64,000 nt of DNA from Flammula alnicola (GCA_015499995.1 JADNRV010000001.1:930001-994000), one strand, 5' to 3'. Positions 34,447 through 51,942 are shown, counted from the first letter of the stretch. Numbers and translations: made by a program. The notes: a model not told the origin generated them from the sequence alone.

Positions 34447-35099
34447 TGGCGCGTGTGTTTGACCGAGAGGACGTCGAAGTTAAAAGAGCGATGTATTTAG
34501 CAGAACGTGTAACGGCTAAAACACGGAAAAATTAAAAAAATCAGAGTCGGTCACAAGATCGAAAGTGTTCACAAGATTCAATATTGGATACAAAACAGAC
34601 TCTTCCACCGACAACTCTAATGGTCTTCAAGAATACTTCCTCCGACGCCAACCCCGCCATCTCCGTACACTCACCCATACGGTACATTAACGCCCGAAAT
34701 TTATCTTCACTACCTTTCAGCTGCAAGCAAGGCCCAAATCAGGATCACGTCTTAGCAATCTTGCTTCGCAGTCATTCATACCGAATCATACCAGTTAAAA
34801 TTGTCGGCAATGTTCTAAAATATCTTTCGACAATCTTCGGTGTAATGTGCCACTTTCCTTAAGTATGATTCGGAGAACTTTCCAACGACGAGTGATCCAG
34901 GAATGATGCTTTACGCTGTCGTCTCTATAGTTCCGGACTCGTTCTTCTGTTGACCTCGGATTCCTCCCTCGCTTCAAGTTCGGACAATTTAAACACACTT
35001 CCACGTTTGTCTGTACTAGCGATGCTTTTCCGAGACATAAAAGCCCCCTTCACGGTCATGGCTCTCTAGTGTTTTGCGTTGTACTACCTTGCTCTCGCG
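34447..35099. other. Intergenic region: divergent promoter
   Basis: These 653 bp lie between the PPR gene start and the start of the secreted-protein gene. AT-rich runs near 34530 and no frames with recognisable content were found. Confidence 0.45.
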
Positions 35100-35779
35100 A
35101 TGTTCTCAGTCAGGCAGATTCCTCTGACGCTATTCGTCCTGTTCTGTTCCATCCAATTCATTGCGGCAGTTCCTACATGGGAGGGCATGAACGGCCGAAG
35201 TTCAATAACCTCTTTGATCCCCGGCGCTTCGTACATTCAAGCAATGGGACCCGCAGCTCAAGCAGGCATGGTAAAACATCTGTCGGTGCACGTTCCAGGT
35301 ATATCATCTACACAATCTCTCGTTGGTGCATGCTCAATAATCTTTCAGAGAAGGGTGGAAACCTTACAGTGACGCCGAACACGCGTACACCTCCGCTATT
35401 CTACATTAACCAGGATCAGCTCTGGTTACTCGTGAACGAAACGGCCGTCTATCCGGTGAACGTGCACAACTCAACTGGCACGCATGAGCTCCCGATGCAA
35501 TTAATTCTCGGAAACAAAAGAGAAGGAATCACAAGTGGGAAATGGCGGTGGAAGACTACCATGCTTTACTACGATCTACCCAGCGGGAAAAGCAATGACG
35601 GCCTTTACTTTCTCTGCATAACTGAGAGTGGTCTATACAACGTTTTCATGACTGGGACAGCGTAAGTCTTATGTGGCTTCTTGAAAGAGGAGTAGCTGAC
35701 GTTTTGTTACAGCTCTCCGTCACCCAATGGTTGTCGACATCTGACTCTACATAGTTTTATTCGCAGTAATATGAAATAA
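35100..35779 (+). CDS. Secreted hypothetical protein
   Basis: Three exons (35100-35298, 35349-35660, 35713-35779) give about 190 residues. A classical signal peptide (IPLTLFVLFCSIQFIAAVPTW) follows a short N-region. The mature part has a conserved-looking core: GNLTVTPNTRTPPLFYINQDQ, QLWLLVNETAVYPVNVHNST, and LPMQLILGNKREGITSGKWRW, ending TMLYYDLPS..NDGLYFLC. It reads like a beta-rich extracellular domain. Potential N-glycosylation sites are NLT, NET and NST. Similar small secreted proteins occur in mushroom genomes without known function; this is from memory and not checked. No GPI signal or transmembrane segment after the core. Confidence 0.7.
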
Positions 35780-35845
35780 CTGTTATTTGTCACTTGGCAG
35801 TACAAGCTTCACAAGAATAAAATAACATTACTACTAACGATCTAT

Positions 35846-37592
35846 TCATGACAATTTTTGTTTTTGCTGATGAAGAGTGAGATTCACCCTTCGTGCTATC
35901 ATACCCAGCGTGAAGAGACCAATAAATGCTGTTCCTACAGCGATAGGTTTTTTGAGGTGGGCTGACCAGGAGACCTTGTATGATACCTGAAAATCCAATG
36001 TAAAGACTTATCGGAAAGTAAATCAATAAAAAACTTACAAATATACTTTCAGCGTGCTTGACGGTAAGATCCTTGTATTTGAAAGTTAACGCAGGGCGAC
36101 CAGTGGTGTCAAGGTATGTAACCTGCGTTCCGATCGAATTCGACAGAGCAGGGAAAGGGGCAGCAAATTGAACATCCCTAAATGACGAGTTGCCGCGTTA
36201 AAATATCAATTTAAGCAATATGAACAGATACTCACGTTGCGCCTTCAGGCAAGATGACAGTCAATTCTTCTTCGTTGACGACCGCGCCTAGAATAGGCGT
36301 CATAATCGGGACTTCGACGATATATCTGCCCGTAGTCTTGTCGTAGCTTGCGGAGTCTTCGAGGGGCGAGTCCCAGCCAAGAGTGAAGCTATAGTTCCAG
36401 CCACCGAGGAGAGGGTAGCGAGGCCTAAATTCAAAGATGCTGAATTGGGTGCCTTGCCTGTTCTTCGGAACCGAAGGCGCAACTCTCAATTTGGACGTGG
36501 AGACATTGCCGATGAGATCATAGTAATACGTGTTCCGGATACCAGTAGGCAGGTGGAGAGTGAGGGCGGGTAAGATATGTGGCGCAGGACGCTTGTAGAA
36601 TGCTTGGGTTTGATGGTCAAGACGTGAGAAATGCCCCTTTAGCCTTGAGAAAATGTTTAGAAAAATATGAGAATCACAAGAGGTCAACGCACTTGGGGCC
36701 AGCATTGTACAGAATCAGATTATCCTGGGTGTTGAGATTGGCTCCCCAATGGCTGATCTCGACCGAACGGTTAAGTTGGAGAATTTCGAGTACCGGCTGG
36801 TCGTGATAATAGTGAATTGTAATGGGTTGCTGGTAGTGTTCAAGGAAGGAGAGCGACGTGCTGGGGGGAACTTTATCGAAGGGCCCGTATGTTACAGTTG
36901 TGCCAGATTTGGAAGCTGGGGTATCGTTCGTGAAGCTTTCAATGTTCTTGGGCTCCGTATATGTGATCACACGGGGTGTCAGAGACCTGTTAACGAAATA
37001 AATAAATAAAGTTGTGAAAGGACGCTGGTACTTTGTGATTCATACTTGATCTTGGTACGTTGGACAGAGGTTGTATAAGGGCTAATGACGAACAAGTCAG
37101 TGGTGTATTTGAGTGCCTGTTCTTCGTTCTGTGCCGCAGTAGCCGGCCATGGAATCGTAGCGTGAGTCTGAACGGTTTCCAGCACAATGTTCAACGTCTT
37201 GTTAACAGAGAGTGCTTTTGGCAACTGAACATCAACAAGATGGAACTCCCTTGAGGATTGAAGGGTGCATGAGTTTAAGGCGAATGGGCACGGTCAACAA
37301 TGACATACTTGTTAGCGTCAAAAGCGTGTTCTTTCACTGAAAGCGCGCTTTGCTGGCCCTTTACTTTCACTTCCAACCAGCTTGTCTTTGCCTTCTCCTC
37401 GCGTCCAAGAGCAATCGTGTACGACTTTAGTCCATCTTCAAGAGATTTGATTGCATATGTCGTGGTGACGTGTACGACGGATCCTCCGAGTTCAACTGTG
37501 CGGACGATAGCAGTATTTTCGAAAGATTGACTTGAGGCAAATACAGATGTTATAAGAAGGAAAAGAGGGAGTGTGCGCCAGGGAATTGGCAT
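35846..37592 (-). CDS. OST1: Oligosaccharyltransferase subunit Ost1 (ribophorin I)
   Basis: Ost1 is a type I ER membrane subunit of the complex that N-glycosylates nascent proteins. The gene starts MPIPWRTLPLFLLITSVFASS (signal peptide) and continues SFENTAIVRTVELGGSVVHVTT, the usual ribophorin I opening. Later blocks include HATIPWPATAAQNEEQ, FVISPYTTSVQRTKIK, TVTYGPFDKVPP, VEISHWGANLNTQDN, YYDLIGNVSTSKLR, FEFRPRYPLLGGWNYSFTLG, and EELTVILPEGAT. The C-terminus has one membrane span (PIAVGTAFIGLFTLGM) and a short basic cytoplasmic tail. About five introns are present. The gap to uL22m upstream is short (271 bp). Confidence 0.93.
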
Positions 37593-37863
37593 TGTGGATG
37601 GTGGTGAAGAGCTGCTGTACTATGTAGTAAATCCGAAGTTGTCAACGTGTCCGAATCGGTTGTGACTATTTTTAGCGTAATTTCTAGACTGGCTTGACTG
37701 CGCCAGAATCTGACCACCACAACCAAAATTCACAAAACCGTTCCTAGATGAACAACGTGTAGCACTCACTACCATACTTAAAATCAAGGAAAGGAAGAAT
37801 ACCGAGAAATGGATGCTCATTATTGTGCTGAAGTGTTATATTGATTGATAAGTTACACCCGAT

Positions 37864-38835
37864 TTACCAACCCCACGTCGGCGAAGGGTTTCGAATAGGT
37901 TTATCCTCCCGTACGATGGCAGCCGACACAATCCTACTGAGCTTGCGTTTTCTGGCCGCTTCCTTCTGTTGCTCGATCGTCTTTCCTTCCTTCAACACCA
38001 CGCTCATTTTTGAATGGAAATGTGTCCGAGTACCGTAGTGACCCCTTCCTCGCGGTTCCACTCTTTTGGGAGGACGTGGGCCTTTTGTGATCCAAGCTTC
38101 AGCTGAAAGGGCAAAATTCTGGTCAGCAATTTTATCTCCAGAGTATACGCCAAGTTACGCACCAACAACCAGTTTCCCTTCGTCTAGTCGCTTGTATCGG
38201 GCGGCATGATCCCTTGCCGTGGCGAGCATGTTCATGATACGCTTGCTAGCCCGTTTCTCGCTGAATTGCATCTGCAATATAGCATAGTCTATAGGTTTGC
38301 CTGCTATTTGTCGCCCGAGCATGTTGAGTTTACGGTGAGAGATCTTGAAGTTGGCGGTCGAATATTTATGCTAAAATAGCCGAGTCAAGCCAGCTTCAGA
38401 AGAGACGGATGAATATAACGAACTGAATCTGGTTTCGGTTTAGCGAATCCTTTTCCTTTCTCTCGAGCCGCCTGCGGAGGAGGAGTCGGCGCCCTTACAG
38501 TGCTCACTTCTTCGAACAAGCTGGCTGTTCCCTCTTTCTTTGCTTGCTCTTTAGCAGCTAGAACTTCTTCAGCTGACTGTGATTCTTTGGCAGCAGGGCT
38601 TAATGATTCCTTGAACCATTCGACGGGGTTGAAGCTCACACTGACACAGAACTTGTTAAGTCAATGCAAAGGTCCTAGGTGATAGTCACGTACTTGCGCC
38701 TCGGTGCAAACGCCAAAGAAGTGCGGGGGTTCACCGATGAACGTCTAAGGAGACGCAGGACTTATTTTTCACGTGTAAGTAATAGAATAGATGGCAAATG
38801 TCAAGAAACACACCATGGCTTTGGTATGCCTGCAT
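37864..38835 (-). CDS. MRPL22: Mitochondrial large-subunit ribosomal protein uL22m
   Basis: This is a mitoribosome exit-tunnel protein. The core shows [40 protein letters not shown], and the last helix/beta hairpin with [20 protein letters not shown], the L22 signature. The N-terminal part comes from small exons: ATG at 38835 (MQAYQSH), then [21 protein letters not shown] and [18 protein letters not shown], an Arg/Ser-rich presequence followed by a Lys/Glu/Ala linker. The start was chosen because it opens the presequence in frame through two GT-AG introns; the first exon is the least certain part. It is divergent to KGD4, 144 bp apart, giving two mitochondrial genes a common promoter region. 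Confidence 0.87.
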
Positions 38836-38979
38836 TGAAGGGGCAATTCGCGTTGAATAAATCGCTTGACAAGAAAAGTTGAATGAGCCTCGTTGTTTGG
38901 GTCTGAGGCATGAACCAAACTCGGCCTGGGTAAGATGACGAGCCGTCTTTCCGTCAATTCTGCACCAACTTGAAAAACC

Positions 38980-39425
38980 ATGCATCCATCTCTCCGCTCT
39001 TGCTCAGCTCGAGCCCGTACTCCTCTTATTAAATTCCTTGGGAAGAGGACGTACCCAAGCAGTGAGCCGCACTGTCAAATAGTTATATCTTGGTTCACTA
39101 ACATGTTGATAGCACCGGATGCACCTCATCCGCATCCAGCCGCACCCGCAGAGTTCAAGGCGCGCTTTGCTCAATTTCTAGCAAAAATGAACTCTTCAGT
39201 ATCCTCAGAGTCTGCCGCGAAATTGTCGTCCGATTCAAGCAGCCAGCAGCCTAGTACAGGTGTATACAGTGAATTCTGGGAAGCGCCACCAAGGTTCTGG
39301 AAACCGCGTGTCCGCCAGTTGGAAGAAGACGAAATGGACGCAATCATGGTATGTTGTAATGCGCTTACAGCCGTCCTTTACTGACCTTTCTTCATGTGTA
39401 GAGCGGCGGAGCCTCTTCATATTAA
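38980..39425 (+). CDS. KGD4: 2-oxoglutarate dehydrogenase adaptor Kgd4 (MRPS36/Ymr31 family)
   Basis: Kgd4 tethers E3 (lipoamide dehydrogenase) to the 2-oxoglutarate dehydrogenase core in mitochondria; it was earlier misnamed a small-subunit ribosomal protein. Exon 1 ends in KFLGKRTYPS, where the donor GTGAGC at 39060 gives the needed phase; after a second exon, a final 18-nt coding exon closes the gene. Diagnostic parts are LIKFLGKR near the N-terminus, PHPHPAAPAEF, and the C-terminal EAPPRFWKP.. DEMDAIMSGGASSY. The yeast protein ends in a comparable PARFRYKP.. ESINSGGAW. Length is about 110 residues, normal for the family. The last exon is tiny, so automatic annotation may miss the SGGASSY end. 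It converges with SCL1, 88 bp away. Confidence 0.83.
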
Positions 39426-39513
39426 TATATAACTTTATGCCTCGCCTTACTGTAACCAATCACAGTCCTAATCCTCACAGATTTGTACAAGTCAAAGCAT
39501 TGGAACAACGTGG

Positions 39514-40627
39514 CTAATCTTTCTCGGCGTACGCTAACAAATGCTCCTCGATCTCGGCTTCGCCCATAACCCTCCACTTCCCTCGAACCTTCTCGTCCTC
39601 TTCTTCGCTTTCTGACACGATCCCAATCTCAATTTCGCCGGGCTTGTAGTCGGTAGCATGCACAGTGGACATGACCTCGACCGCCATCTAAAGGTCGTTC
39701 AGGTACTGATCAATATACGAAGTTTTCGCGCAACTCACCTCAATGACCTCCGCTCTACTCAGTCCCTTCCCGGCCTTTGCAGCATCCTCGCCTCCTCTGC
39801 CGGTGTCCAGCTTCTTCCATTTCTTCTCGAGATGGTTCATGGCCTCCTGTTGTTTCTGTCCAGCAGCAGTGGCGTGGAATCCAATGAAGTATCCTGCCGG
39901 GTCGAGCTTGAAACATTGGGGACCAAATTCAGCGTCCAGGCCAATCAAGATCATCGCTAAGATTACTCATTGAGTCAACGCCTTTCAACGAAGAGATGGA
40001 GGCGGGACCTACCGATACCCAGCGGCCTCATGGCAGCACGTTGTGTATATACTTGGTTGATATTTGCCATGCGTCGTGCTAAAGCATCTGGAGTAATTTC
40101 ATAGCCGAATTTGTATCTGAATTCCGCTGCCTCGCTTCGGGCACGGGCAACCTGAGCTCGAGCATCGGCTGAAAGGCAATACTTGAGCAATGATCACATT
40201 TATCTAGACAAGGAGGCTTACCCATCAGGCCAGTCATTACACAACCGATTGTGGGGGTGATGCTGAATAGGTGAGTAACCGTTGACGCGTCGAGGAGTTT
40301 GTCCTAGTGATACATGTAAATGAGTGAGGACGTCATCTCACAGTTGATCATCTCTACTGACAGGAACTTTTCGTTGGGTAATGACGACCGAGGTATCTTT
40401 GCCTCGGACAGCTATGGCGGTATGTCCTGAGCCAGAAATTGCCTTGAATGCATATTCTGCCCGTTTATGTGAGGACCGCATTCTCGGGGGACGAAATGAT
40501 ATCCCTTACCAACTTGGTATAGACGACCTTCCGGCGAGAAGACGGTAAGGTATCTAAGAGAAGGTATTAGCATACACGTTGATTATGATATAACCTAAGA
40601 TTACCTGTCGTAAGAAGTCCTGGACAT
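39514..40627 (-). CDS. SCL1: 20S proteasome subunit alpha-1 (Scl1/PSMA6 type)
   Basis: This is an alpha-ring subunit of the 20S core; alpha subunits gate the chamber and lack catalytic threonine. It starts [28 protein letters not shown], here split by an intron after YQV, which is the alpha N-terminal signature. It continues [20 protein letters not shown], then [20 protein letters not shown], then [23 protein letters not shown]-like [42 protein letters not shown], and [15 protein letters not shown]. The end is [20 protein letters not shown] followed by [15 protein letters not shown]. The RVYTQ..MRPLG and DKLLD blocks place it with alpha-1 rather than other alpha types. About six introns. Its divergent neighbour is RPC1. 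Confidence 0.93.
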
Positions 40628-40842
40628 TGCAAGGGATGATAGAAAGGAAAAGGGATTGGTACAAGCTTGACTTTGACTTTGCCAGACTCGTAACTGGAAG
40701 GGCGACGCGCAAGTGATCGTCACGCAATCGTCACCGGTCACGCGCGTCACAAAATTTCGATCATGGACTTTCGTCAGGGTAGGATGCAGAACCGATTTGA
40801 CTCGCCATCTTTCCCTACGTTCACTTCGGCTGGTCCACGATA

Positions 40843-46124
<5,282 letters not shown>

Positions 46125-46443
46125 AATTTGTTGTACCTTTGCATATACTTGACATATTTACATCCCGCATGCACTGTATTATTATTGCATAATTTCATAC
46201 CGTCCTTACCACACAAAAGAGTTTGATTCTGGTTTGGACCAAAAGGAATTGATTTTGTACACCTATATATATCGTACCTGCATTGAACGGCTTTGCTGGA
46301 CGCTGCTGAACAACACTGGTATAATCATAACATTATGTGTTTTAAACTTACATGTAAACATAATTTTACAAAACGGCCTATCATAAAACGAAGGCAGGAC
46401 GAGATAAGAACGAAAGACAAGGCATTATGACTATATCCTAAAG
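46125..46443. terminator. Convergent 3' region of RPC1 and STU1
   Basis: These 319 AT-rich bases lie between two stop codons facing each other. No gene, repeat or hairpin stands out; it should contain both polyadenylation sites. Confidence 0.4.
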
Positions 46444-49400
46444 CTAAATCCCACCTCGAAGTGGGGTGCTCGTTCGGGTATCAAGCCGCCTGATCTCTTT
46501 CTCCAACTTATCTATTCCATTATGACCATTGGGGCCGCCAGTTTCACGGGCGCCATGCTTGTCGAATAAGTATGTCAGCAGATTTTTCTTTTCATCTGCA
46601 AGCCCATCGAGAAGAGCGAACAAGTGCGTTTCGTCACGCAAAACAAGCTGCGCAGCAATGATGGCTGCTGCTGCTGATTCTCGAACGATTAGCGATGATT
46701 TATCGTTCAAGGACTTAAGAAGTAATTCGTGAGCGATTGATTTAATCGATAGATGACGAAAGAAACGTACAGTAATCAAGGTTGTCTTCAAGCGAGGGAG
46801 CTCTTCTTCAGCGATTTCAGCTGGTAAGCGCAAAATAAATTTGCCCAGAGCCATGAGGCCGAACGCATAAGTGGCCGCCTTGACATCTGCGCCTTCTGGC
46901 GTGGGCGGCGCTTCTGATTGGAATACCTTCAGGCTGGCGTGCATTGTTGTCAGACCATAAACAGGATCGACTTGGGAAGTCAGAGCATCTCGGATTGCGT
47001 TGGTTCCTTCGAGAACCTGGGAACAAATCAGCGACTTAGTGTGCAGTACGAGAGTCTGATAATGCTTACGTTGATCTTGTTGCAGTAACGGACCCTCAAA
47101 ATCATCGAGAACAAGTCACCTTCTTTGCCTTCAAGGTATATTGACTGGCTTTCGAGAACTTCCCAGGCCACAATTAACCCATATGCAAGTTCCTCTTCTG
47201 CCTATTAGATAAGACCATGAGCCATGTCAAAAGGTCAACATCACTCAACCATACCCTATCTTGTTCCAAGTATTTGATCAGGGCCTTGAAGAACCTGTCG
47301 AATGTTTTATTCTTCTCCCATATATCAGAGTGTAACACCGGCATCGAACGAGAAAGGGCCAATGGTGTTGGGCTACTGGGATGATTGCTATCAGGGCTGA
47401 GTGGAGGAGTTGACAATTCAGCGACTGTGTTTTCCATGCAGATCAGTGTCAAACGCTTCAAAGCTGCAATATCTGCATCGCCGCGATCCAAGGAGGCTAT
47501 GAGATCGTCAAGTTCTTGTATGCGCTCAGGAGACACGTTCATTGTAATAGGGGCAACTTGGGCGAACACTGTCGGAAGACTATTAATGCCAGAATTTCAT
47601 AACTTGGGTCTTTGACTCACGAGCTTTCCTCTTCAACCACCAACCAGTTTCCTGTGTCTTGGTCTGAAGAACATCTAGCAAAGACGACGAACGTCCATTC
47701 TGGGCAGGACTATCCACGAACATGGCAGCTTGTTTCATAATAGTACTTGCTCTGTTTTTCGGTGTTACAGGAACTATCTTGGGACGCGTTGTAGGAAGAG
47801 GCGTCTGCTTAGTTTTAGCCTTAGGCGTTGCCTGCCCGTGTCCATTGGCCGTCTTCATCAGAGAAGGCGGCAGTGCAGGATTTCGGATTGGTCCTTCATC
47901 TTCAGGCTCAACGAGCTCCAAAAGTCGTTCGGCAGCACTCTCTGCCTGCTCTGCGCGCGCTCGGAGAGCGTCTTCGACTACAGGTTGTTGGCTGGCAGCC
48001 ATATCCGAAATGGACCCTGATGATAGTGCATTAGACACGGAGGCGGTCAGTCTAGAATCAGAGACCGGAGATAATGTGGTTGGCGACTTCGGTCCAGGGT
48101 TCGTGGGTGGGTATATTTCGAAAGGGGCAGAGAAAGACATTAGATTAACAGATTGATCGTCTTCCGAATCTGTATCGTCTGGGATGGGAACTGTCTGTGC
48201 CATGAGAAGGGAGTCATTGTCGTGAATCAGAATGTGAGATAAAGACGGCCGTGGAGGTAAGGGCACAGCACCGTTGCGAGCTGTTGTATGAGGAGCACGA
48301 GGTGTCGGTGATGCTTGCGAAGACGGCGGTGACGGAGGAAGAGCGGTCGACAGCGCTTTGCGCAATGTTAAACTGGTAGTTGAGTTAGCCAAGGGAGACG
48401 AGACGCGTCGTTTTGTGCCTTGATCAGAAAGCGAAGGCGATGCAGATCTCTCTGCTTTATCGGATCCACCAGATGGCATTCGAACATGTGCAGTCGTAGG
48501 AACGCTTGCTGCACTCGTTGAACGAGTCAGACTAGTAGATGCTACGCGACGTGATGGAGGTGAGGGTGGCGATGTGACTACTCTTTGAGGAGAAGAGGGA
48601 CGTGCAGTGGTGGAAAATTTAGGTGGTGTAATGGGAGATCCCGCACGTCGCGGTGCTCCTGCATATGATGCAGACGTGGCTTGATGACGGAGGGTTGGCG
48701 GGGCGGTCGCAATTGCCTTTGCCTTAGCTCGACTGGCGGCAATAGCCGCAGCGACGCTGGACTTTTTTGATACTTGCGGGGTCGAAGGAGGTAGAATTGA
48801 CTGCGCTTTGGGATTAGGGCATGCTTTCTCGAGCTGTTTGCGGGCAGTTGTATCCAAAGTTTCCAGAATCGCGAGGCCTCGATCTTGCCATATGTCTTCA
48901 AAGACCCAAAAGAGTATACGAGCCTGCTCCCTGGCCGCCGGATTCGCATCAGCCAGAGCCCGTTTCAAGGCCTTCTCCAACGTGTCAAGGGTATTCGACG
49001 CCTCGATGGCGTTCTTGGACCGATGGCCGTGGACTTCTAAATAGACTTTGAGGTGCCCGACTACATATGCTCGCGCCTGGACAACCTTCTCTTGAAGAGT
49101 ATTCCAAAGGAGAGGGATGACCACTCGTGGTTGGGCAGATGTACCGGTGATGATGGTCGCTACTACAGTCTGAGATTGTTGTGCAGTGATCTTTTTCGTG
49201 AAGCTTGCCATTTTCAGTAAGTTCGTTAATAGAACGTCGACATGAGGGTCCAGCTGGGATCCTAGAGCAATAGCTAATTCAGAGTAAAGCAAGCACGTAT
49301 TCACAGCAACAGTGGTTCGTAAACTTGCGAGCTATGATTTTTCCTTAGCAAAATAATTTTTAAAAGGCAAAGTCGAGTAGAATCACCGTTTTCAGCGACC

Positions 49401-50960
49401 ATTGAATAAAGCCTTCTTTTAACGCTGCAAAGAAAGGCTCTGGATACCGGGTGTGAACATCGCCTTTGAGCATGCCACGAACTCGCTGTATGGACTGTTC
49501 TCGCGCCGCCCAATTATGCTCGGTTTCTTTGCCCTTTTTGAAGACATGATAAGAAATACGTCTCGTTAGTGGGAATCAAGGGACCAACCTCAAATGGTTT
49601 CATCATCGAGGCGAATTCGTTTTCCAGATCTTTACTCGAGGCAATCTATGATCATTGTCATTGTCATTGGAGTGTTCATGAATGTCACGAACGTTGCTCA
49701 CGTATACTGGCCGGATTTCTGCGCTATCGGCGGATGGTGTTGGAGGCGGCGGCGGAGAGGTCATAGCCGCCCGACTTGCTGATCGTGGAAGACTGGAAGG
49801 TTGTCCAGTTGTTTTTACCATGCCACTGCTGTTTTGGCTGACAACTCGCGGACGTTTGCCTTGGAGGGCAAGGCTAGGCGGTACATATTCCTTCTTCGCA
49901 GTTGTCGCGTCGCCATTCTCCGATCCTTCATGACTTTGAGGGTTGCTTCCAACGGGACCACCAAGGAGCTTGGAAAGTACACCATCGACAATGGTCTTTC
50001 TGACGCCCTTTTTGGTCATTTCTTTTTTTAGGTCGGCGCGAGCAGCATCAGTGACGCCAGGGCCCGTAAATAATTCAACGACGGATTGACGCGCACAATC
50101 GCGTACGTGTGGATCGGTGTCTTCGAGACAATCTACCAGGAGTGAAAGATATGGTCTGATAGGAAACAGGTGGTGTGCCCGTCGGATGTGTACGAGCGTA
50201 AGGATTGACTGTATATCGCAGCTGAGATGAAAACATGATGATTTAAAAACGGCATGAAACGCACCTGTTCTCGCACTTTCCAAACTTTGCTTGCGAGACC
50301 GCCTTCCTTCATGAACCGTTCGAATATCGCGATAGGGGTTTCCTGTCCTTTTCCTGACTTGGACGATAGCGTACTTCCTGTGCCAGACGACCTGAAAGCA
50401 TACCCGCCCAATATGATCAGAGTTTCGCGTGCTTTGATCTGAGCTTTCTCCTTCTCTCCAAGCCTGTCAATCACCCCTCCCCCTGGCAAAAATGACGCCA
50501 ATGCCAAACGGAGGGTCACCACATCGAGGTTGCTAGATGGGGATACGGACGAAGTGGAAGAGGAGGCGGCAAAAGTTGAACTTGACGAGGATTGAGCTGG
50601 ACATGGACGGGATATAAGGACCGGAAGGATGGCAGGTAGAGCTGATAAAGTGGCATTCATAAGATGTAAATTTGAAGTTCGTAACGATGACTTGAGGACG
50701 TTGATGAGGACATCTGTATCTGGTATCTGGGATTGTTAAGTCAGAAACGTCTTGCACGGAAATGCAAAGAGGACGCGACTAACATCAACGCCGCCTTGTT
50801 CAAATTGTGCTTGGAGCTTGGTAAGAGCGTCTACTTTTACATCGACATCTATAGCACGGTCGTTAAGAGCTTGCAGTGTGGACAATGGATAATCACTAAG
50901 CTCACCATTTGACTTGCACTGGGTTATGAGTTTTTCGTAAAGCGAGGTTCCCGAGTCCAT
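46444..50960 (-). CDS. STU1: CLASP-family microtubule-associated protein (Stu1/Cls1-like)
   Basis: CLASPs promote microtubule rescue and stabilise spindle and kinetochore microtubules through TOG domains. The gene opens MDSGTSLYEKLITQCKS. HEAT/TOG-like helices follow, such as DVKVDALTKLQAQFEQGG, NATLSALPAILPVL, HHLFPIRPYLSLLVDCLEDT with PHVRDCARQSVVELF, and a second TOG: LLTNLLKMASFTKKITAQQS, TSAQPRVVIPLLWNTLQEK, and ANPAAREQARILFWVFEDIW. In between and after are long Ser/Pro/Arg-rich linkers (the microtubule-binding SxIP/SR region). A C-terminal helical domain with a LFALLDGLADEKKNLLTYLF end suits the CLIP-170/kinetochore-binding part. About eight introns give a protein of roughly 1,300 residues. 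A dis1/XMAP215 protein would have more TOG repeats, so CLASP is preferred. Confidence 0.85.
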
Positions 50961-51304
50961 GACACGAGATTGCCAAAGGGCCTACGGCTGACGCGATGGT
51001 GCAAGTTTTACGCAGGTTCAGGGGAAAGAAAGAACGCTTACTTTATGAATACACTTCCATTTGAAGAACGGTTCCTATGCCATCACTTTTGGTGGCATCA
51101 TCACTGTGACGTTCCCCTCTCGTTTGAATGGCCCATTTACGTATTGTCATCGGCATTAAATAAATTATCTGGTACGACGCCAACGATATTTACATAACGT
51201 TCAGGTTCGATTTTTGAAAGAATAGTAAAGGAGGATACAAAATTTATACACTTAGTACGTTCTGCCTCTGATTCTTGCTGTAAATTTCTGGCTCCGAATA
51301 TTAT
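50961..51304. other. STU1 promoter and Rdx 3' end
   Basis: These 344 bp separate the STU1 start from the stop of the Rdx gene; both genes run leftward. No gene-like frame or conserved motif was seen. Confidence 0.4.
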
Positions 51305-51942
51305 TTAACTTACTAGCCTACTATCAACAACGATTCTACTTTGATCAATCGCTTCATTGGCCTTGTCTGAGTGACCCAGAGATTTTCCTGGTTGTAATTG
51401 ATCGCGAATGCGCTGTTTCTAGAAGACATGATTCATTACGCAGAGTGAGATTAAATAGTGTGAGATTAACTTCATAACGGAGAATAAAAAGATAACTGAC
51501 CAGCACTTTCAATTCTGGGAATCCACCCTCTACCTTTCTGTCCCACATCAAGAGCGGTGTTTCGGAGGCCGGCATGGACAGCCAGACACGAAAGCGACCC
51601 GCAGTATCGTCTTGGTTGCGCGGGATGAGGGTGATGGACCCAATCGTCGGTGGCGTGAAGGTCAGGAAGAGCTCAGTCTGAACCCAAGTTGCACGGTGCA
51701 GCCTAAGAGCATCCGAATCGGCATCAACAGGTTTACTGCGTGTAATCAACACCCTACCATCGACACTGGAAGGTAATTATGAAATGTATTCGTACCGGAT
51801 TCAATTAAACATCACGCACTCTGTCGCAAAACTCGATAGTCACTGTCGTTGAAGTTAAAGGTTTCGGGAAGACAAAGGTCGAAGGATCCAACAGATTGTT
51901 AGTTTGTATATCGTCATTGGATTTTTCAGCAGCAGTCGACAT
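51305..51942 (-). CDS. Rdx-family (SelW/SelT/SelH-like) thioredoxin-fold protein
   Basis: Rdx proteins have a thioredoxin-like fold with a CxxC or CxxU motif and are thought to work in redox control. Four exons (51820-51942, 51758-51765, 51501-51702 and 51305-51418) give 148 residues. The core reads TSTTVTIEFCDR + CRWLHRATWVQTELFLTF, then IGSITLIPRNQDDTAGRFRVWL, then ETPLLMWDRKVEGGFPELKVLKQRIRDQL. The CxxC (C-D-R-C) has its first Cys at the end of exon 1 and its second in an 8-nt exon, TGTCGATG. Both cysteines use TGC/TGT, so no selenocysteine is involved, as expected in fungi. An upstream in-frame Met would add a hydrophobic leader; the inner Met (51942) is preferred because it begins a soluble protein. 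It shares a 141-bp promoter with MIX23. Confidence 0.85.

Noticed and set aside
37620..37820. 66-codon minus-strand frame with a hydrophobic start (MSIHFSVFFLSLILSMVVS)
   Set aside because: Looks like a signal peptide, but it lies in the OST1 promoter/leader and the rest has no features or homology that I recognise.
49603..50283. Separate short gene in the TOG region of STU1
   Set aside because: The frame is continuous with STU1 after joining short GT-AG introns, and the helices continue the same TOG domain.
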